Part shown: positions 7,271 to 14,798 of the stretch, piece by piece
Layout of the letters: each line of letters starts with the position of its first letter
How positions within the stretch are numbered: the stretch's first letter is position 1
From: Minisyncoccota bacterium
Lineage (GTDB): Bacteria > Verrucomicrobiota > Verrucomicrobiia > Methylacidiphilales > Verrucolacustridaceae
Reading direction: 5' to 3'
Assembly (NCBI GenBank): GCA_030054195.1
Contig: JASGCJ010000003.1
Span: 1 to 36,682, forward strand
Length of the DNA stretch: 36,682 nucleotides
The notes under the pieces: generated by a model
Databases searched by the model: none
Told to the model about the DNA's origin: nothing
The model's input: only the letters and a program-made list of their open reading frames with translations
Position numbers and translations under genes: made by a program

Positions 7271-8002
7271 TTAGCTGGTTCCCTTTTTCTTGTTCTCTTG
7301 GGATGGTGTCTTTCCCTTAATTGCCGGTTTCTTATCCAACTCTTCCAATGCTTTCCATAACCGGTGAACCGCTTCCGGAGTTTTCTTCACTTTGCCATCC
7401 AAAATCTCCCGAGGATTCAAACGTTCCCCGTAAAAGTTTTCATTCGTATCATCAGCCGATGCAAATCCCAATCCCGACAACGAAACTCCACCAAACAGTC
7501 CCTTGCTAAAGCTGTAGGTATAAACAGGGGCGTTCACGGTTGCTACGCCGGCCGACAACTCTCGTCCTACGGGACCCGCTGTGCCTTCCACCCCTGCACT
7601 GCTCGTATAATTTCCCTTCTGCATGAACTGCTTCACCGCTTCCTCCGTATTCAGCAAAAGCACGTAATTCTGCACTGAACCACCCGCCTGAAATCCAACC
7701 CCCGCGCCCGCGGCCGAAATCCCCGAAGGAGGCGACCACTTGTTCCCCTTTCGAATCACCACCAGACCTTCTCCTCCCTCAGCTCCGATAATAAAGGCCG
7801 CTTTGTAGATCGAGAGAATCACCAATCCTTTGCACTCATGAAATACATTGCGAGGAATCGAGTCCCCCTGAGCCCTTCCATACTCCTCCAAAATATCGAC
7901 CGTCTTATCAATCGACTCTCCCAGCGTACTTCCTGCAAAACTTGCGTTTAGGGTGATTCCAAGCAGGGCAACGAATGTGAGGATAGGATTCTTCATAGAC
8001 AA
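7271..8002 (-). CDS. SYLF/YSC84-domain exported protein
   Basis: A 243-residue protein with a signal peptide (hydrophobic FVALLGITLNASFAG, cut near residue 23) and a SYLF (YSC84/DUF500) domain: CKGLVILSIYKAAFIIGAEG, SPPSGISAAGAGVGFQAGGS, and SFSKGLFGGVSLSG. SYLF domains bind phospholipids; the bacterial exported members are poorly characterised. A Lys-rich tail ends the protein. Two starts are possible: the TTG at 8002, which has GAAGG nine bases ahead, or the ATG at 7996. The TTG is kept because of its better-placed ribosome binding site. It precedes the OmpA-domain gene by 9 bases. Confidence 0.88.
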   Translation of the reverse strand: MSMKNPILTFVALLGITLNASFAGSTLGESIDKTVDILEEYGRAQGDSIPRNVFHECKGLVILSIYKAAFIIGAEGGEGLVVIRKGNKWSPPSGISAAGAGVGFQAGGSVQNYVLLLNTEEAVKQFMQKGNYTSSAGVEGTAGPVGRELSAGVATVNAPVYTYSFSKGLFGGVSLSGLGFASADDTNENFYGERLNPREILDGKVKKTPEAVHRLWKALEELDKKPAIKGKTPSQENKKKGTS

Positions 8003-8040
8003 ACTGTGTCGCCTTCAAGGAGCTTTGGCAATCCGATCCC

Positions 8041-8478
8041 TCACCACGATCTCCCCTCATCCGCGTCAATATAGTCGAAAAATGTTTCAATCTCATCCCT
8101 CGCCTCCCACCCTGCCTCTTTCTTTCGAAAAATCAGCCGATCCGACATCTCATCTCGCCAACCCCTTTTCGCAAGATAAGCCCCCCAGATTCTCTTTTCC
8201 TCCTGATCCCGTGCCCGGCCCACCTTCCCACACCAATCCAAGATCTCTTCATCCGTCCCTCCCTCCCGAACTCTCGTTCTGAGCTTTTCGTACGATACCC
8301 CCAAGAAATCACAACACGCCTTGTCAAAGCCCTCCCCCAAGTTCGCCCGATAATCCTCAGGCAATTTTCCTGACTGTTCCAACCTCACTTTGTCCACCAT
8401 CCGCCCAAAATAAACTAATCCTCCCACACCCACCCGCGGACTTCGTAAGCCCTCGATAGGCTTTCGCTCTCCACTCAT
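8041..8478 (-). CDS. DUF5069-domain protein
   Basis: A 145-residue protein with the DUF5069 pattern: GLRSPRVGVGGLVYFGRMVD, then KACCDFLGVSYEKL, and TDEEILDWC. I know no established function for this family. The C terminus continues with KRGWRDEMSDRL and an acidic end. Its ATG overlaps the stop of cbpM by ATGA, so it is translationally coupled to the DnaJ-like chaperone genes and is the last gene of that run. The position hints at a stress or protein-quality role, which is inference only. Confidence 0.8.
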   Translation of the reverse strand: MSGERKPIEGLRSPRVGVGGLVYFGRMVDKVRLEQSGKLPEDYRANLGEGFDKACCDFLGVSYEKLRTRVREGGTDEEILDWCGKVGRARDQEEKRIWGAYLAKRGWRDEMSDRLIFRKKEAGWEARDEIETFFDYIDADEGRSW

Positions 8479-8804
8479 CGGCCCATCGCCTCCCGCAAAC
8501 TCCGAATCTCGTCCTCCAACTCCTCTACCCTCGCCGCCAGATCCAAAACCAGCCCTGCCCCCGACGAAGAAACCCCAAACTCAATCCGCAACTGCTCAAT
8601 TCGCCTGACCAGAAATAGAGATCCCTCCCCAAATCGAATCTCGGGCCCCACCTCCCGCATCTCATCCCCTAAAAGCCCCATCTCACAATACTCCCACACC
8701 AACTCTTTCGTTGTCTCCGCCAAACGAGCCAACTCCTCCAAAGCCAAACTTCTCTCCATTTCCTCCCGCACCTTCTGAGCCAGTTGAAATCGTTTGTCTT
8801 TCAT
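8475..8804 (-). CDS. cbpM: CbpM-like MerR-type chaperone modulator
   Basis: A 109-residue protein with a MerR-like helix-turn-helix (ALEELARLAETTKELVWEYC, about residues 20-40), then GPEIRFGEGSLFLVRRIEQL, and a C-terminal coiled coil (ARVEELEDEIRSLREA). This is the layout of CbpM, which binds the J-domain of CbpA and blocks its stimulation of DnaK. It begins three bases after the cbpA stop, the normal cbpA-cbpM arrangement, which supports the call. Its end overlaps the DUF5069 start by ATGA. Confidence 0.82.
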   Translation of the reverse strand: MKDKRFQLAQKVREEMERSLALEELARLAETTKELVWEYCEMGLLGDEMREVGPEIRFGEGSLFLVRRIEQLRIEFGVSSSGAGLVLDLAARVEELEDEIRSLREAMGR

Positions 8805-8807
8805 ACT

Positions 8808-9737
8808 CTATTCTCTGCCCTTAGGTCTCCAGCGACTCATCTTAGCCAAATCCTCCCAAGCTTTTTTCTCCTCTGTGCCCACCTCGGATGGAACCCCCAC
8901 CTCCAGAACTGCATACAGATCCCCACGCCCGCCATCTTCCCGCGGAAGCCCCTGACCCCGCAATCTCAGTTTCTGATCACCCACCGCTCCCGCCGGCACT
9001 TTCAACATCACGACACCTTCCAACGTTCGAACTGGAACGCTTCCTCCCAAAACCATCTCCCAAGGTGCCATCTCCACATCCGTAACCAAATCTGAACCTT
9101 CCACCCGCAAATCTGGATGCCGGGCCAACCGAACTCGTAAATAAAGATCCCCCGACTCTCCCCCACTCGCACCCGCTTCTCCCCTGCCTGCCAGACGAAT
9201 TCGTTGCCCCTCCCGCACCCCCGCCGGCACCTTCACACGATACGTCTCCACCTTTCCTCCGCCTCTCTGCAATGTCACCTCCCTCATGGATCCACGCATC
9301 ACCTCCTCCAGCGTTACCAACAAATCCCCCTCCACATCCGAACCCCTCCGTGCCATTCGCCTCCCCCCACCACTCCTCATCCCCTCCACTCCACCCATTC
9401 CCCCAAACATGCTTTCAAAAAAATCGCTGAAACCCGTCCCGCCAAAATGCACTTCCTCCATCCCAGGCCCAGCCTCACCTCTCCCTCCTCCTCCAGACCA
9501 ACCATATCCACCCCCCGGCACCTCTTGCCCCATCTGGTCGTACTTCGCCCGCTTCGCCGGATCGCTCAACACCTCATACGCCTCATTCACCTCCTTAAAC
9601 TTCTCGGCTCCCTTCACCTTGTCCTTCGCCACATCGGGATGATGCTCCCGCGCTTTTTTTCGGAACGCAGAACGAATCTCCTCCGGCGTAGCCGTCTTAC
9701 TCACCCCCAAAACTTTATAGTAGTCCTGATACTCCAT
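8808..9737 (-). CDS. cbpA: DnaJ-like co-chaperone CbpA
   Basis: A 309-residue J-protein that stimulates the DnaK ATPase. The J-domain is residues 1-70, with the essential HPD in [10 protein letters not shown] Gly/Phe-rich region (about 73-118) follows, then two beta-sandwich substrate-binding domains (about 130-300), with DLLVTLEEVMRGS, VKVPAGVREGQRIRLAGRG, GDLYLRV and GDLYAVLEV. There is no zinc-finger domain, which separates it from DnaJ proper. Its start has GGGAG six bases ahead of the ATG. Its first 114 codons (9396-9737) lie inside the duplicated segment and recur at the start of the chimera upstream. Confidence 0.95.
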   Translation of the reverse strand: MEYQDYYKVLGVSKTATPEEIRSAFRKKAREHHPDVAKDKVKGAEKFKEVNEAYEVLSDPAKRAKYDQMGQEVPGGGYGWSGGGGRGEAGPGMEEVHFGGTGFSDFFESMFGGMGGVEGMRSGGGRRMARRGSDVEGDLLVTLEEVMRGSMREVTLQRGGGKVETYRVKVPAGVREGQRIRLAGRGEAGASGGESGDLYLRVRLARHPDLRVEGSDLVTDVEMAPWEMVLGGSVPVRTLEGVVMLKVPAGAVGDQKLRLRGQGLPREDGGRGDLYAVLEVGVPSEVGTEEKKAWEDLAKMSRWRPKGRE

Positions 9738-11598
9738 ACTTTCTCCCTACTCCCAGTTTCCGCCTGTTGCTCCCTCAGGCCCCAATTCGACCTCTCCCTG
9801 TTCCGACACCGCCGCTAATCCGTCGGTAAAAGCACGAGCCTTCGTATATTTCGGCTCCAATCCCCAACTTCCGTCTGGCTTCAGATACCCCCACTTTCCC
9901 CCAGGCTCTTTTGCCGCAGCCAACCCACCGTGGAAAACCAGCGCCCGCTCAAACTTGGGCGGAATCGCCCACTTTCCCTCAGAATCCAAATATCCCCACT
10001 TGCCCCCCGGCTCTTTCGCCGGTGCCCGTTCATCCCCAAATGGCCCTACCGCCTCCAACACGTCCTGCCCCACGCCCTCCCCATCCTGATTTTTTAATCC
10101 CGGACGAATCTCCATCACCCGCTCCTGTAAATCCATCAAACCCCACCCTCCACTCTGTTTCCACGCTACCCGCTTTGCTCCCAACGGAACCAACCCCCCA
10201 TAATTTTTCGTAGTTCGAGTCTTAATCTTACTATCAATCAAAACCCACGGCATTCCCTCACCCAACGCCTGTACGGCCGCGCGACCATCCAAAAAATCTC
10301 CCGCCACGGCAAAGTCCAACCTCCCCCACAATTTTCCACTCGGCAAAATATAACCCCACGCCGCTGGCCCCGCAGGCTTCTTTGCCTCCGCTTCGCTCTT
10401 GTCCTCCACGACCTCATCTCCCTCTCCGACCGGAGCATCCTCACTCTCCTCTACCGCCGCTAAGCCCTCCGAAAAATCCTTCGCCTGCAAAAACCTAGGC
10501 GCAATCGCCGTTCGAATTCCCCCATCTTGATACGCCACGTATCCCCACCGATCCATGACCTTGACTGCCGCTAATCCCCCCCGCACTTTCCGCGCTGCAT
10601 CAAACTCTGCCTTCTCTGACATCCCCAGCGAAAAACCTTTCGCCTTTTTCCCGTCCGTCGCCTTGGAAATCAAACGACCCTCTCCATCCACAAACGCCCA
10701 CTTCTCCCCCACTCGCACAGGCGCCATTCCCCCCAACATCGAACCCACCTCCATATAACGATCCTGCGTCACTCTCGTTCCCCTCTCATCCGCATAAAAC
10801 CACTCGCCACCCAGCTTCACCGGCACTCGACCGATCCCCATCTTTGCGACCGCCTGCCCAACCTTTACCTCCTCCCCATCTTTGACCTCAATCTTAACCA
10901 AAGTTCCACTCCCAGGTGCCTGCAACATCGCCATCGCTTCTTTGGGGCGAACCTCCGCAATCTTCTCCCCCTTTCCCACCGCATCCCCCTCAAGCTTGAG
11001 CCACCGCACCATCGTGGCTGACCCAGGATTCGGGCCATACCCAGGGCAAATCACATCAAACTGCTTTTTTTCAAACATTCCCACATGGGCTAAATTTCTC
11101 ACTGAACCAAGGACCGACCCAGGAATCGCCGCCCCACCCGCTGGCACCCCTATTTTCACCAACATCCCGGAAATCGGCGACTCAACGGGAAGAACAGGCT
11201 CCACCATCTCCATCTGCGCGAGCGGCTCCCCTGCTTTCACCTCATCCCCCTCCGCTTTGAGCCACTTCTTGACCTTCGCCCCTTTAACGCCTGGTAAAAA
11301 TTCTGGAAGGGTAAACGATCTTTTTAAATCCCCGCGAAATTCCCCCACCTCCTCATACTTCTCGGCTAACCGCCACGTCCCCGTGGTATCCACCATTCCC
11401 CACTTACCCGCACCCCAACTGACCCCCATCCCCAAACCCCAAAGAAAAACCAGAGAAAGCTTCACCCCACAAATTCTGCTTCCCCCACCCCCAAATCTCA
11501 ACCCCTTTGCCGTCTCCCCGCCCATCACAGATACTCGATCTTCCTCATCACCACCCCACTCCTCTTGGCAAACTCTGCCATCCCCTCCTTCTCCTCCC
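9394..11598. repeat. Tandem direct repeat, copy 1 (2202-base period)
   Basis: The sequence from 9394 onward recurs 2202 bases later (9394 pairs with 11596). It holds the 5' end of cbpA, a whole WG-protein gene and the last codons of mqnA, all on the minus strand. Positions 9393 and 11595 differ, marking the left edge. The two copies looked identical wherever I compared them, and every shadow reading frame inside recurs at the same offset with the same translation. Only three bases, CCC, are shared at the join. Confidence 0.95.
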
Positions 11599-11939
11599 AT
11601 TCCCCCAAACATGCTTTCAAAAAAATCGCTGAAACCCGTCCCGCCAAAATGCACTTCCTCCATCCCAGGCCCAGCCTCACCTCTCCCTCCTCCTCCAGAC
11701 CAACCATATCCACCCCCCGGCACCTCTTGCCCCATCTGGTCGTACTTCGCCCGCTTCGCCGGATCGCTCAACACCTCATACGCCTCATTCACCTCCTTAA
11801 ACTTCTCGGCTCCCTTCACCTTGTCCTTCGCCACATCGGGATGATGCTCCCGCGCTTTTTTTCGGAACGCAGAACGAATCTCCTCCGGCGTAGCCGTCTT
11901 ACTCACCCCCAAAACTTTATAGTAGTCCTGATACTCCAT
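9747..11939 (-). CDS. Chimeric J-domain/WG-repeat protein made by the duplication
   Basis: A 730-residue frame with three parts. Residues 1-114 are identical to the start of CbpA (J-domain with HPD, plus the Gly/Phe region to FGGMG). Residues 115-138 are a linker read from the 3' end of mqnA in a different frame. Residues 139-730 are a complete copy of the WG protein, including its hydrophobic export segment and two lipoyl-like domains. The second WG copy could also be made alone from its own ATG at 11525. If the full chimera is made, the hydrophobic segment would act as a membrane anchor with the J-domain inside the cell and the WG part outside. It keeps the cbpA ribosome binding site. It may instead be an assembly artefact; see the findings. 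Confidence 0.7.
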   Translation of the reverse strand: MEYQDYYKVLGVSKTATPEEIRSAFRKKAREHHPDVAKDKVKGAEKFKEVNEAYEVLSDPAKRAKYDQMGQEVPGGGYGWSGGGGRGEAGPGMEEVHFGGTGFSDFFESMFGGMGGEGGDGRVCQEEWGGDEEDRVSVMGGETAKGLRFGGGGSRICGVKLSLVFLWGLGMGVSWGAGKWGMVDTTGTWRLAEKYEEVGEFRGDLKRSFTLPEFLPGVKGAKVKKWLKAEGDEVKAGEPLAQMEMVEPVLPVESPISGMLVKIGVPAGGAAIPGSVLGSVRNLAHVGMFEKKQFDVICPGYGPNPGSATMVRWLKLEGDAVGKGEKIAEVRPKEAMAMLQAPGSGTLVKIEVKDGEEVKVGQAVAKMGIGRVPVKLGGEWFYADERGTRVTQDRYMEVGSMLGGMAPVRVGEKWAFVDGEGRLISKATDGKKAKGFSLGMSEKAEFDAARKVRGGLAAVKVMDRWGYVAYQDGGIRTAIAPRFLQAKDFSEGLAAVEESEDAPVGEGDEVVEDKSEAEAKKPAGPAAWGYILPSGKLWGRLDFAVAGDFLDGRAAVQALGEGMPWVLIDSKIKTRTTKNYGGLVPLGAKRVAWKQSGGWGLMDLQERVMEIRPGLKNQDGEGVGQDVLEAVGPFGDERAPAKEPGGKWGYLDSEGKWAIPPKFERALVFHGGLAAAKEPGGKWGYLKPDGSWGLEPKYTKARAFTDGLAAVSEQGEVELGPEGATGGNWE
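11525..11598 (-). pseudogene. mqnA: 3' fragment of mqnA left at the duplication join
   Basis: The last 23 or so codons of mqnA (ending [10 protein letters not shown], then TGA) are repeated here, cut off from the rest of the gene. The stop still overlaps the ATG of the second WG copy as TGATG. No start remains in this frame that would give an MqnA product; the chimera reads through it in another frame. Confidence 0.85.
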
Positions 11940-13800
11940 ACTTTCTCCCTACTCCCAGTTTCCGCCTGTTGCTCCCTCAGGCCCCAATTCGACCTCTCCC
12001 TGTTCCGACACCGCCGCTAATCCGTCGGTAAAAGCACGAGCCTTCGTATATTTCGGCTCCAATCCCCAACTTCCGTCTGGCTTCAGATACCCCCACTTTC
12101 CCCCAGGCTCTTTTGCCGCAGCCAACCCACCGTGGAAAACCAGCGCCCGCTCAAACTTGGGCGGAATCGCCCACTTTCCCTCAGAATCCAAATATCCCCA
12201 CTTGCCCCCCGGCTCTTTCGCCGGTGCCCGTTCATCCCCAAATGGCCCTACCGCCTCCAACACGTCCTGCCCCACGCCCTCCCCATCCTGATTTTTTAAT
12301 CCCGGACGAATCTCCATCACCCGCTCCTGTAAATCCATCAAACCCCACCCTCCACTCTGTTTCCACGCTACCCGCTTTGCTCCCAACGGAACCAACCCCC
12401 CATAATTTTTCGTAGTTCGAGTCTTAATCTTACTATCAATCAAAACCCACGGCATTCCCTCACCCAACGCCTGTACGGCCGCGCGACCATCCAAAAAATC
12501 TCCCGCCACGGCAAAGTCCAACCTCCCCCACAATTTTCCACTCGGCAAAATATAACCCCACGCCGCTGGCCCCGCAGGCTTCTTTGCCTCCGCTTCGCTC
12601 TTGTCCTCCACGACCTCATCTCCCTCTCCGACCGGAGCATCCTCACTCTCCTCTACCGCCGCTAAGCCCTCCGAAAAATCCTTCGCCTGCAAAAACCTAG
12701 GCGCAATCGCCGTTCGAATTCCCCCATCTTGATACGCCACGTATCCCCACCGATCCATGACCTTGACTGCCGCTAATCCCCCCCGCACTTTCCGCGCTGC
12801 ATCAAACTCTGCCTTCTCTGACATCCCCAGCGAAAAACCTTTCGCCTTTTTCCCGTCCGTCGCCTTGGAAATCAAACGACCCTCTCCATCCACAAACGCC
12901 CACTTCTCCCCCACTCGCACAGGCGCCATTCCCCCCAACATCGAACCCACCTCCATATAACGATCCTGCGTCACTCTCGTTCCCCTCTCATCCGCATAAA
13001 ACCACTCGCCACCCAGCTTCACCGGCACTCGACCGATCCCCATCTTTGCGACCGCCTGCCCAACCTTTACCTCCTCCCCATCTTTGACCTCAATCTTAAC
13101 CAAAGTTCCACTCCCAGGTGCCTGCAACATCGCCATCGCTTCTTTGGGGCGAACCTCCGCAATCTTCTCCCCCTTTCCCACCGCATCCCCCTCAAGCTTG
13201 AGCCACCGCACCATCGTGGCTGACCCAGGATTCGGGCCATACCCAGGGCAAATCACATCAAACTGCTTTTTTTCAAACATTCCCACATGGGCTAAATTTC
13301 TCACTGAACCAAGGACCGACCCAGGAATCGCCGCCCCACCCGCTGGCACCCCTATTTTCACCAACATCCCGGAAATCGGCGACTCAACGGGAAGAACAGG
13401 CTCCACCATCTCCATCTGCGCGAGCGGCTCCCCTGCTTTCACCTCATCCCCCTCCGCTTTGAGCCACTTCTTGACCTTCGCCCCTTTAACGCCTGGTAAA
13501 AATTCTGGAAGGGTAAACGATCTTTTTAAATCCCCGCGAAATTCCCCCACCTCCTCATACTTCTCGGCTAACCGCCACGTCCCCGTGGTATCCACCATTC
13601 CCCACTTACCCGCACCCCAACTGACCCCCATCCCCAAACCCCAAAGAAAAACCAGAGAAAGCTTCACCCCACAAATTCTGCTTCCCCCACCCCCAAATCT
13701 CAACCCCTTTGCCGTCTCCCCGCCCATCACAGATACTCGATCTTCCTCATCACCACCCCACTCCTCTTGGCAAACTCTGCCATCCCCTCCTTCTCCTCCC
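11596..13800. repeat. Tandem direct repeat, copy 2 (2202-base period)
   Basis: Copy 2 of the duplicated segment. Its right edge lies inside mqnA: after CTTCTCCTCCC the sequence continues GACCTAACTC here but ATTCCCCC at the end of copy 1. The CCC at 11596-11598 belongs to both copies. The arrangement is strictly head to tail, with no transposase, target-site duplication or terminal inverted repeats at the edges. This favours replication slippage or microhomology-mediated joining, or an assembly error, over a mobile element. Confidence 0.95.
11949..13727 (-). CDS. Exported WG-repeat protein with two lipoyl-like domains
   Basis: A 592-residue protein. The chosen ATG at 13727 overlaps the mqnA stop as TGATG; the frame stays open to 13892 but that part lies over mqnA. 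Residues 20-40 ([17 protein letters not shown]) form a probable signal peptide or anchor. A first WG repeat ([11 protein letters not shown], 41-51) is followed by two lipoyl/biotinyl-like domains (about 71-141 and 157-229). These keep the fold pattern [20 protein letters not shown] and [20 protein letters not shown]. At the position of the modified lysine the first has Glu109 and the second Glu196 (next to Lys195), so neither looks lipoylated. At least seven more WG-type repeats follow (near 241, 275, 326, 389, 460, 509 and 544). WG repeats are thought to be protein-binding beta modules. The function is unknown. Confidence 0.85.
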   Translation of the reverse strand: MGGETAKGLRFGGGGSRICGVKLSLVFLWGLGMGVSWGAGKWGMVDTTGTWRLAEKYEEVGEFRGDLKRSFTLPEFLPGVKGAKVKKWLKAEGDEVKAGEPLAQMEMVEPVLPVESPISGMLVKIGVPAGGAAIPGSVLGSVRNLAHVGMFEKKQFDVICPGYGPNPGSATMVRWLKLEGDAVGKGEKIAEVRPKEAMAMLQAPGSGTLVKIEVKDGEEVKVGQAVAKMGIGRVPVKLGGEWFYADERGTRVTQDRYMEVGSMLGGMAPVRVGEKWAFVDGEGRLISKATDGKKAKGFSLGMSEKAEFDAARKVRGGLAAVKVMDRWGYVAYQDGGIRTAIAPRFLQAKDFSEGLAAVEESEDAPVGEGDEVVEDKSEAEAKKPAGPAAWGYILPSGKLWGRLDFAVAGDFLDGRAAVQALGEGMPWVLIDSKIKTRTTKNYGGLVPLGAKRVAWKQSGGWGLMDLQERVMEIRPGLKNQDGEGVGQDVLEAVGPFGDERAPAKEPGGKWGYLDSEGKWAIPPKFERALVFHGGLAAAKEPGGKWGYLKPDGSWGLEPKYTKARAFTDGLAAVSEQGEVELGPEGATGGNWE

Positions 13801-14428
13801 GACCTAACTCGTACCGAATGCACTTCGTCAGATACTCCTTTTCCATCTCCCCTTCTGCTAGTTCTGCCCGCTTTGCGATTCCTGCCAAACACTCCTTACG
13901 AAACTTTTTCACCTCTCCCTCATTCGGTCGAAAGCCCTCCCGCATCGCCCATACGGCGAAAACAAACGGCTTTCCCGTCCAATCCCACCAAGCTTTTCCC
14001 AAATCGGTCACTCCCCTTCCCTTCCTTTCCGTCCACTCCCGAAGCGCCTCATCCCCAATACGCAACCGCGCTTCCCCATCCTCTCTCTCCTCCAACTTCA
14101 GCCCCCACGCCCCTTTCGAAACTACCCTCCACAACTGAACCGAACTCATCGAATGAGGAGTCAGTGAAATCCCCCCACACTCCACCAACGGTTTGTCATG
14201 AAATACCGCAACACTTCTAACCTCCCCCCGCGATCCAACCGCCAAACCATCCACCACCCGATAGCTGGGTCCAGTCAAAATCTCCCATACTGGCACCAAC
14301 GCCAAATCCACCTCCCCACGCTTCAACCTCCCGACTAAATCCTTTGGATGATCCCAAACTACTTCTCCTACCTTCCAACTCACTCCAAAAGGTTTTGCAT
14401 GATCATAGGGAACACATCCAATTCTCAT
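13727..14428 (-). CDS. mqnA: Chorismate dehydratase MqnA (futalosine pathway)
   Basis: MqnA dehydrates chorismate to 3-[(1-carboxyvinyl)oxy]benzoate, the first step of the futalosine route to menaquinone. The 233-residue protein has the periplasmic-binding-protein-like fold landmarks of the family: GEVDLALVPVWEIL, VDGLAVGSRGEVRSVAVF, ISLTPHSMSSVQL, ARLRIGDEAL and DLGKAWWDWTGKPFVFAVW. It is somewhat short for the family. It lies downstream of mqnP and mqnE on the same strand, and its stop overlaps the start of the WG-protein gene by one base (TGATG). The 95-base gap upstream contains a perfect inverted repeat. The other pathway genes (mqnB, mqnC, mqnD) are not in the window. Confidence 0.92.
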   Translation of the reverse strand: MRIGCVPYDHAKPFGVSWKVGEVVWDHPKDLVGRLKRGEVDLALVPVWEILTGPSYRVVDGLAVGSRGEVRSVAVFHDKPLVECGGISLTPHSMSSVQLWRVVSKGAWGLKLEEREDGEARLRIGDEALREWTERKGRGVTDLGKAWWDWTGKPFVFAVWAMREGFRPNEGEVKKFRKECLAGIAKRAELAEGEMEKEYLTKCIRYELGREEKEGMAEFAKRSGVVMRKIEYL

Positions 14429-14461
14429 TCCACAACTCTACCATACTCAAACCAACAGCTA

Positions 14462-14484
14462 GGCCACTTTTGACACAAGTGGCC
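14462..14484. promoter_or_regulatory. Perfect 8-bp inverted repeat upstream of mqnA
   Basis: GGCCACTT (14462-14469) and AAGTGGCC (14477-14484) flank a 7-base spacer, in the 95-base gap between the small membrane-protein gene and mqnA. There is no U-tract after the stem on the minus strand, so it is not a classic terminator. It could be an operator or an mRNA hairpin 34 bases before the mqnA start. Its role is not known. Confidence 0.5.
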
Positions 14485-14523
14485 GACTCTCTTCTCCTAT
14501 TTCCTTAGAACCACGCAACAAAC

Positions 14524-14739
14524 CTACTCAGTGCCCGATGCAGTGGAAATTTGCCCCATCTTTTGAGACGTATACGAGTAGCGCTCCACCCTCTTCATCC
14601 AAATCCAACTACCAAATCCCACAAGTAGTGTAATGAGCAAGATAGCGATCGCCCGATACTCCAAAAGTTGACCCGTTGGCACTCCTGCACCCTGATGTCT
14701 TACCTTTCTTGCCCCAAAAAGTAGCTTTAAGAGTGACAT
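14524..14739 (-). CDS. Small single-pass membrane protein between mqnE and mqnA
   Basis: A 71-residue ORF beginning MSLLKLLFGARKV at 14739; a TTG at 14775 is an alternative, longer start. It has a basic N-terminal part, one hydrophobic helix (IAILLITLLVGFGSWIWM, about residues 31-48) and a polar tail ending TASGTE. The orientation is predicted to be N-terminus inside. It lies 59 bases after the mqnE stop in the same direction. No family is recognised. The membrane position and place among menaquinone genes are all that can be said. No good ribosome binding site is seen. Confidence 0.55.
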   Translation of the reverse strand: MSLLKLLFGARKVRHQGAGVPTGQLLEYRAIAILLITLLVGFGSWIWMKRVERYSYTSQKMGQISTASGTE

Positions 14740-14798
14740 TGTTATAATAATACGCCTGCCACTCGAAATTCGCAAACCCTATTTTAGGCTTCGCTTCT

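Noticed and set aside
9394-13800. Insertion sequence or composite transposon as the cause of the repeat
   Set aside because: No transposase, terminal inverted repeats or target-site duplications are seen; the edges share only CCC.
13728-13892. N-terminal extension of the WG protein to 13892
   Set aside because: It overlaps mqnA coding sequence; the ATG at 13727 overlapping the mqnA stop is the natural coupled start and places the hydrophobic export segment near the N terminus.
9204-14220. Long plus-strand open frames (up to 378 residues) over the mqnA/WG/cbpA region
   Set aside because: They are antisense to clearly recognisable genes, are very rich in Pro, Ser and Thr as expected from the complement of GC-rich codons, and match no family. 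Their repetition at 2202 bases follows from the duplication.
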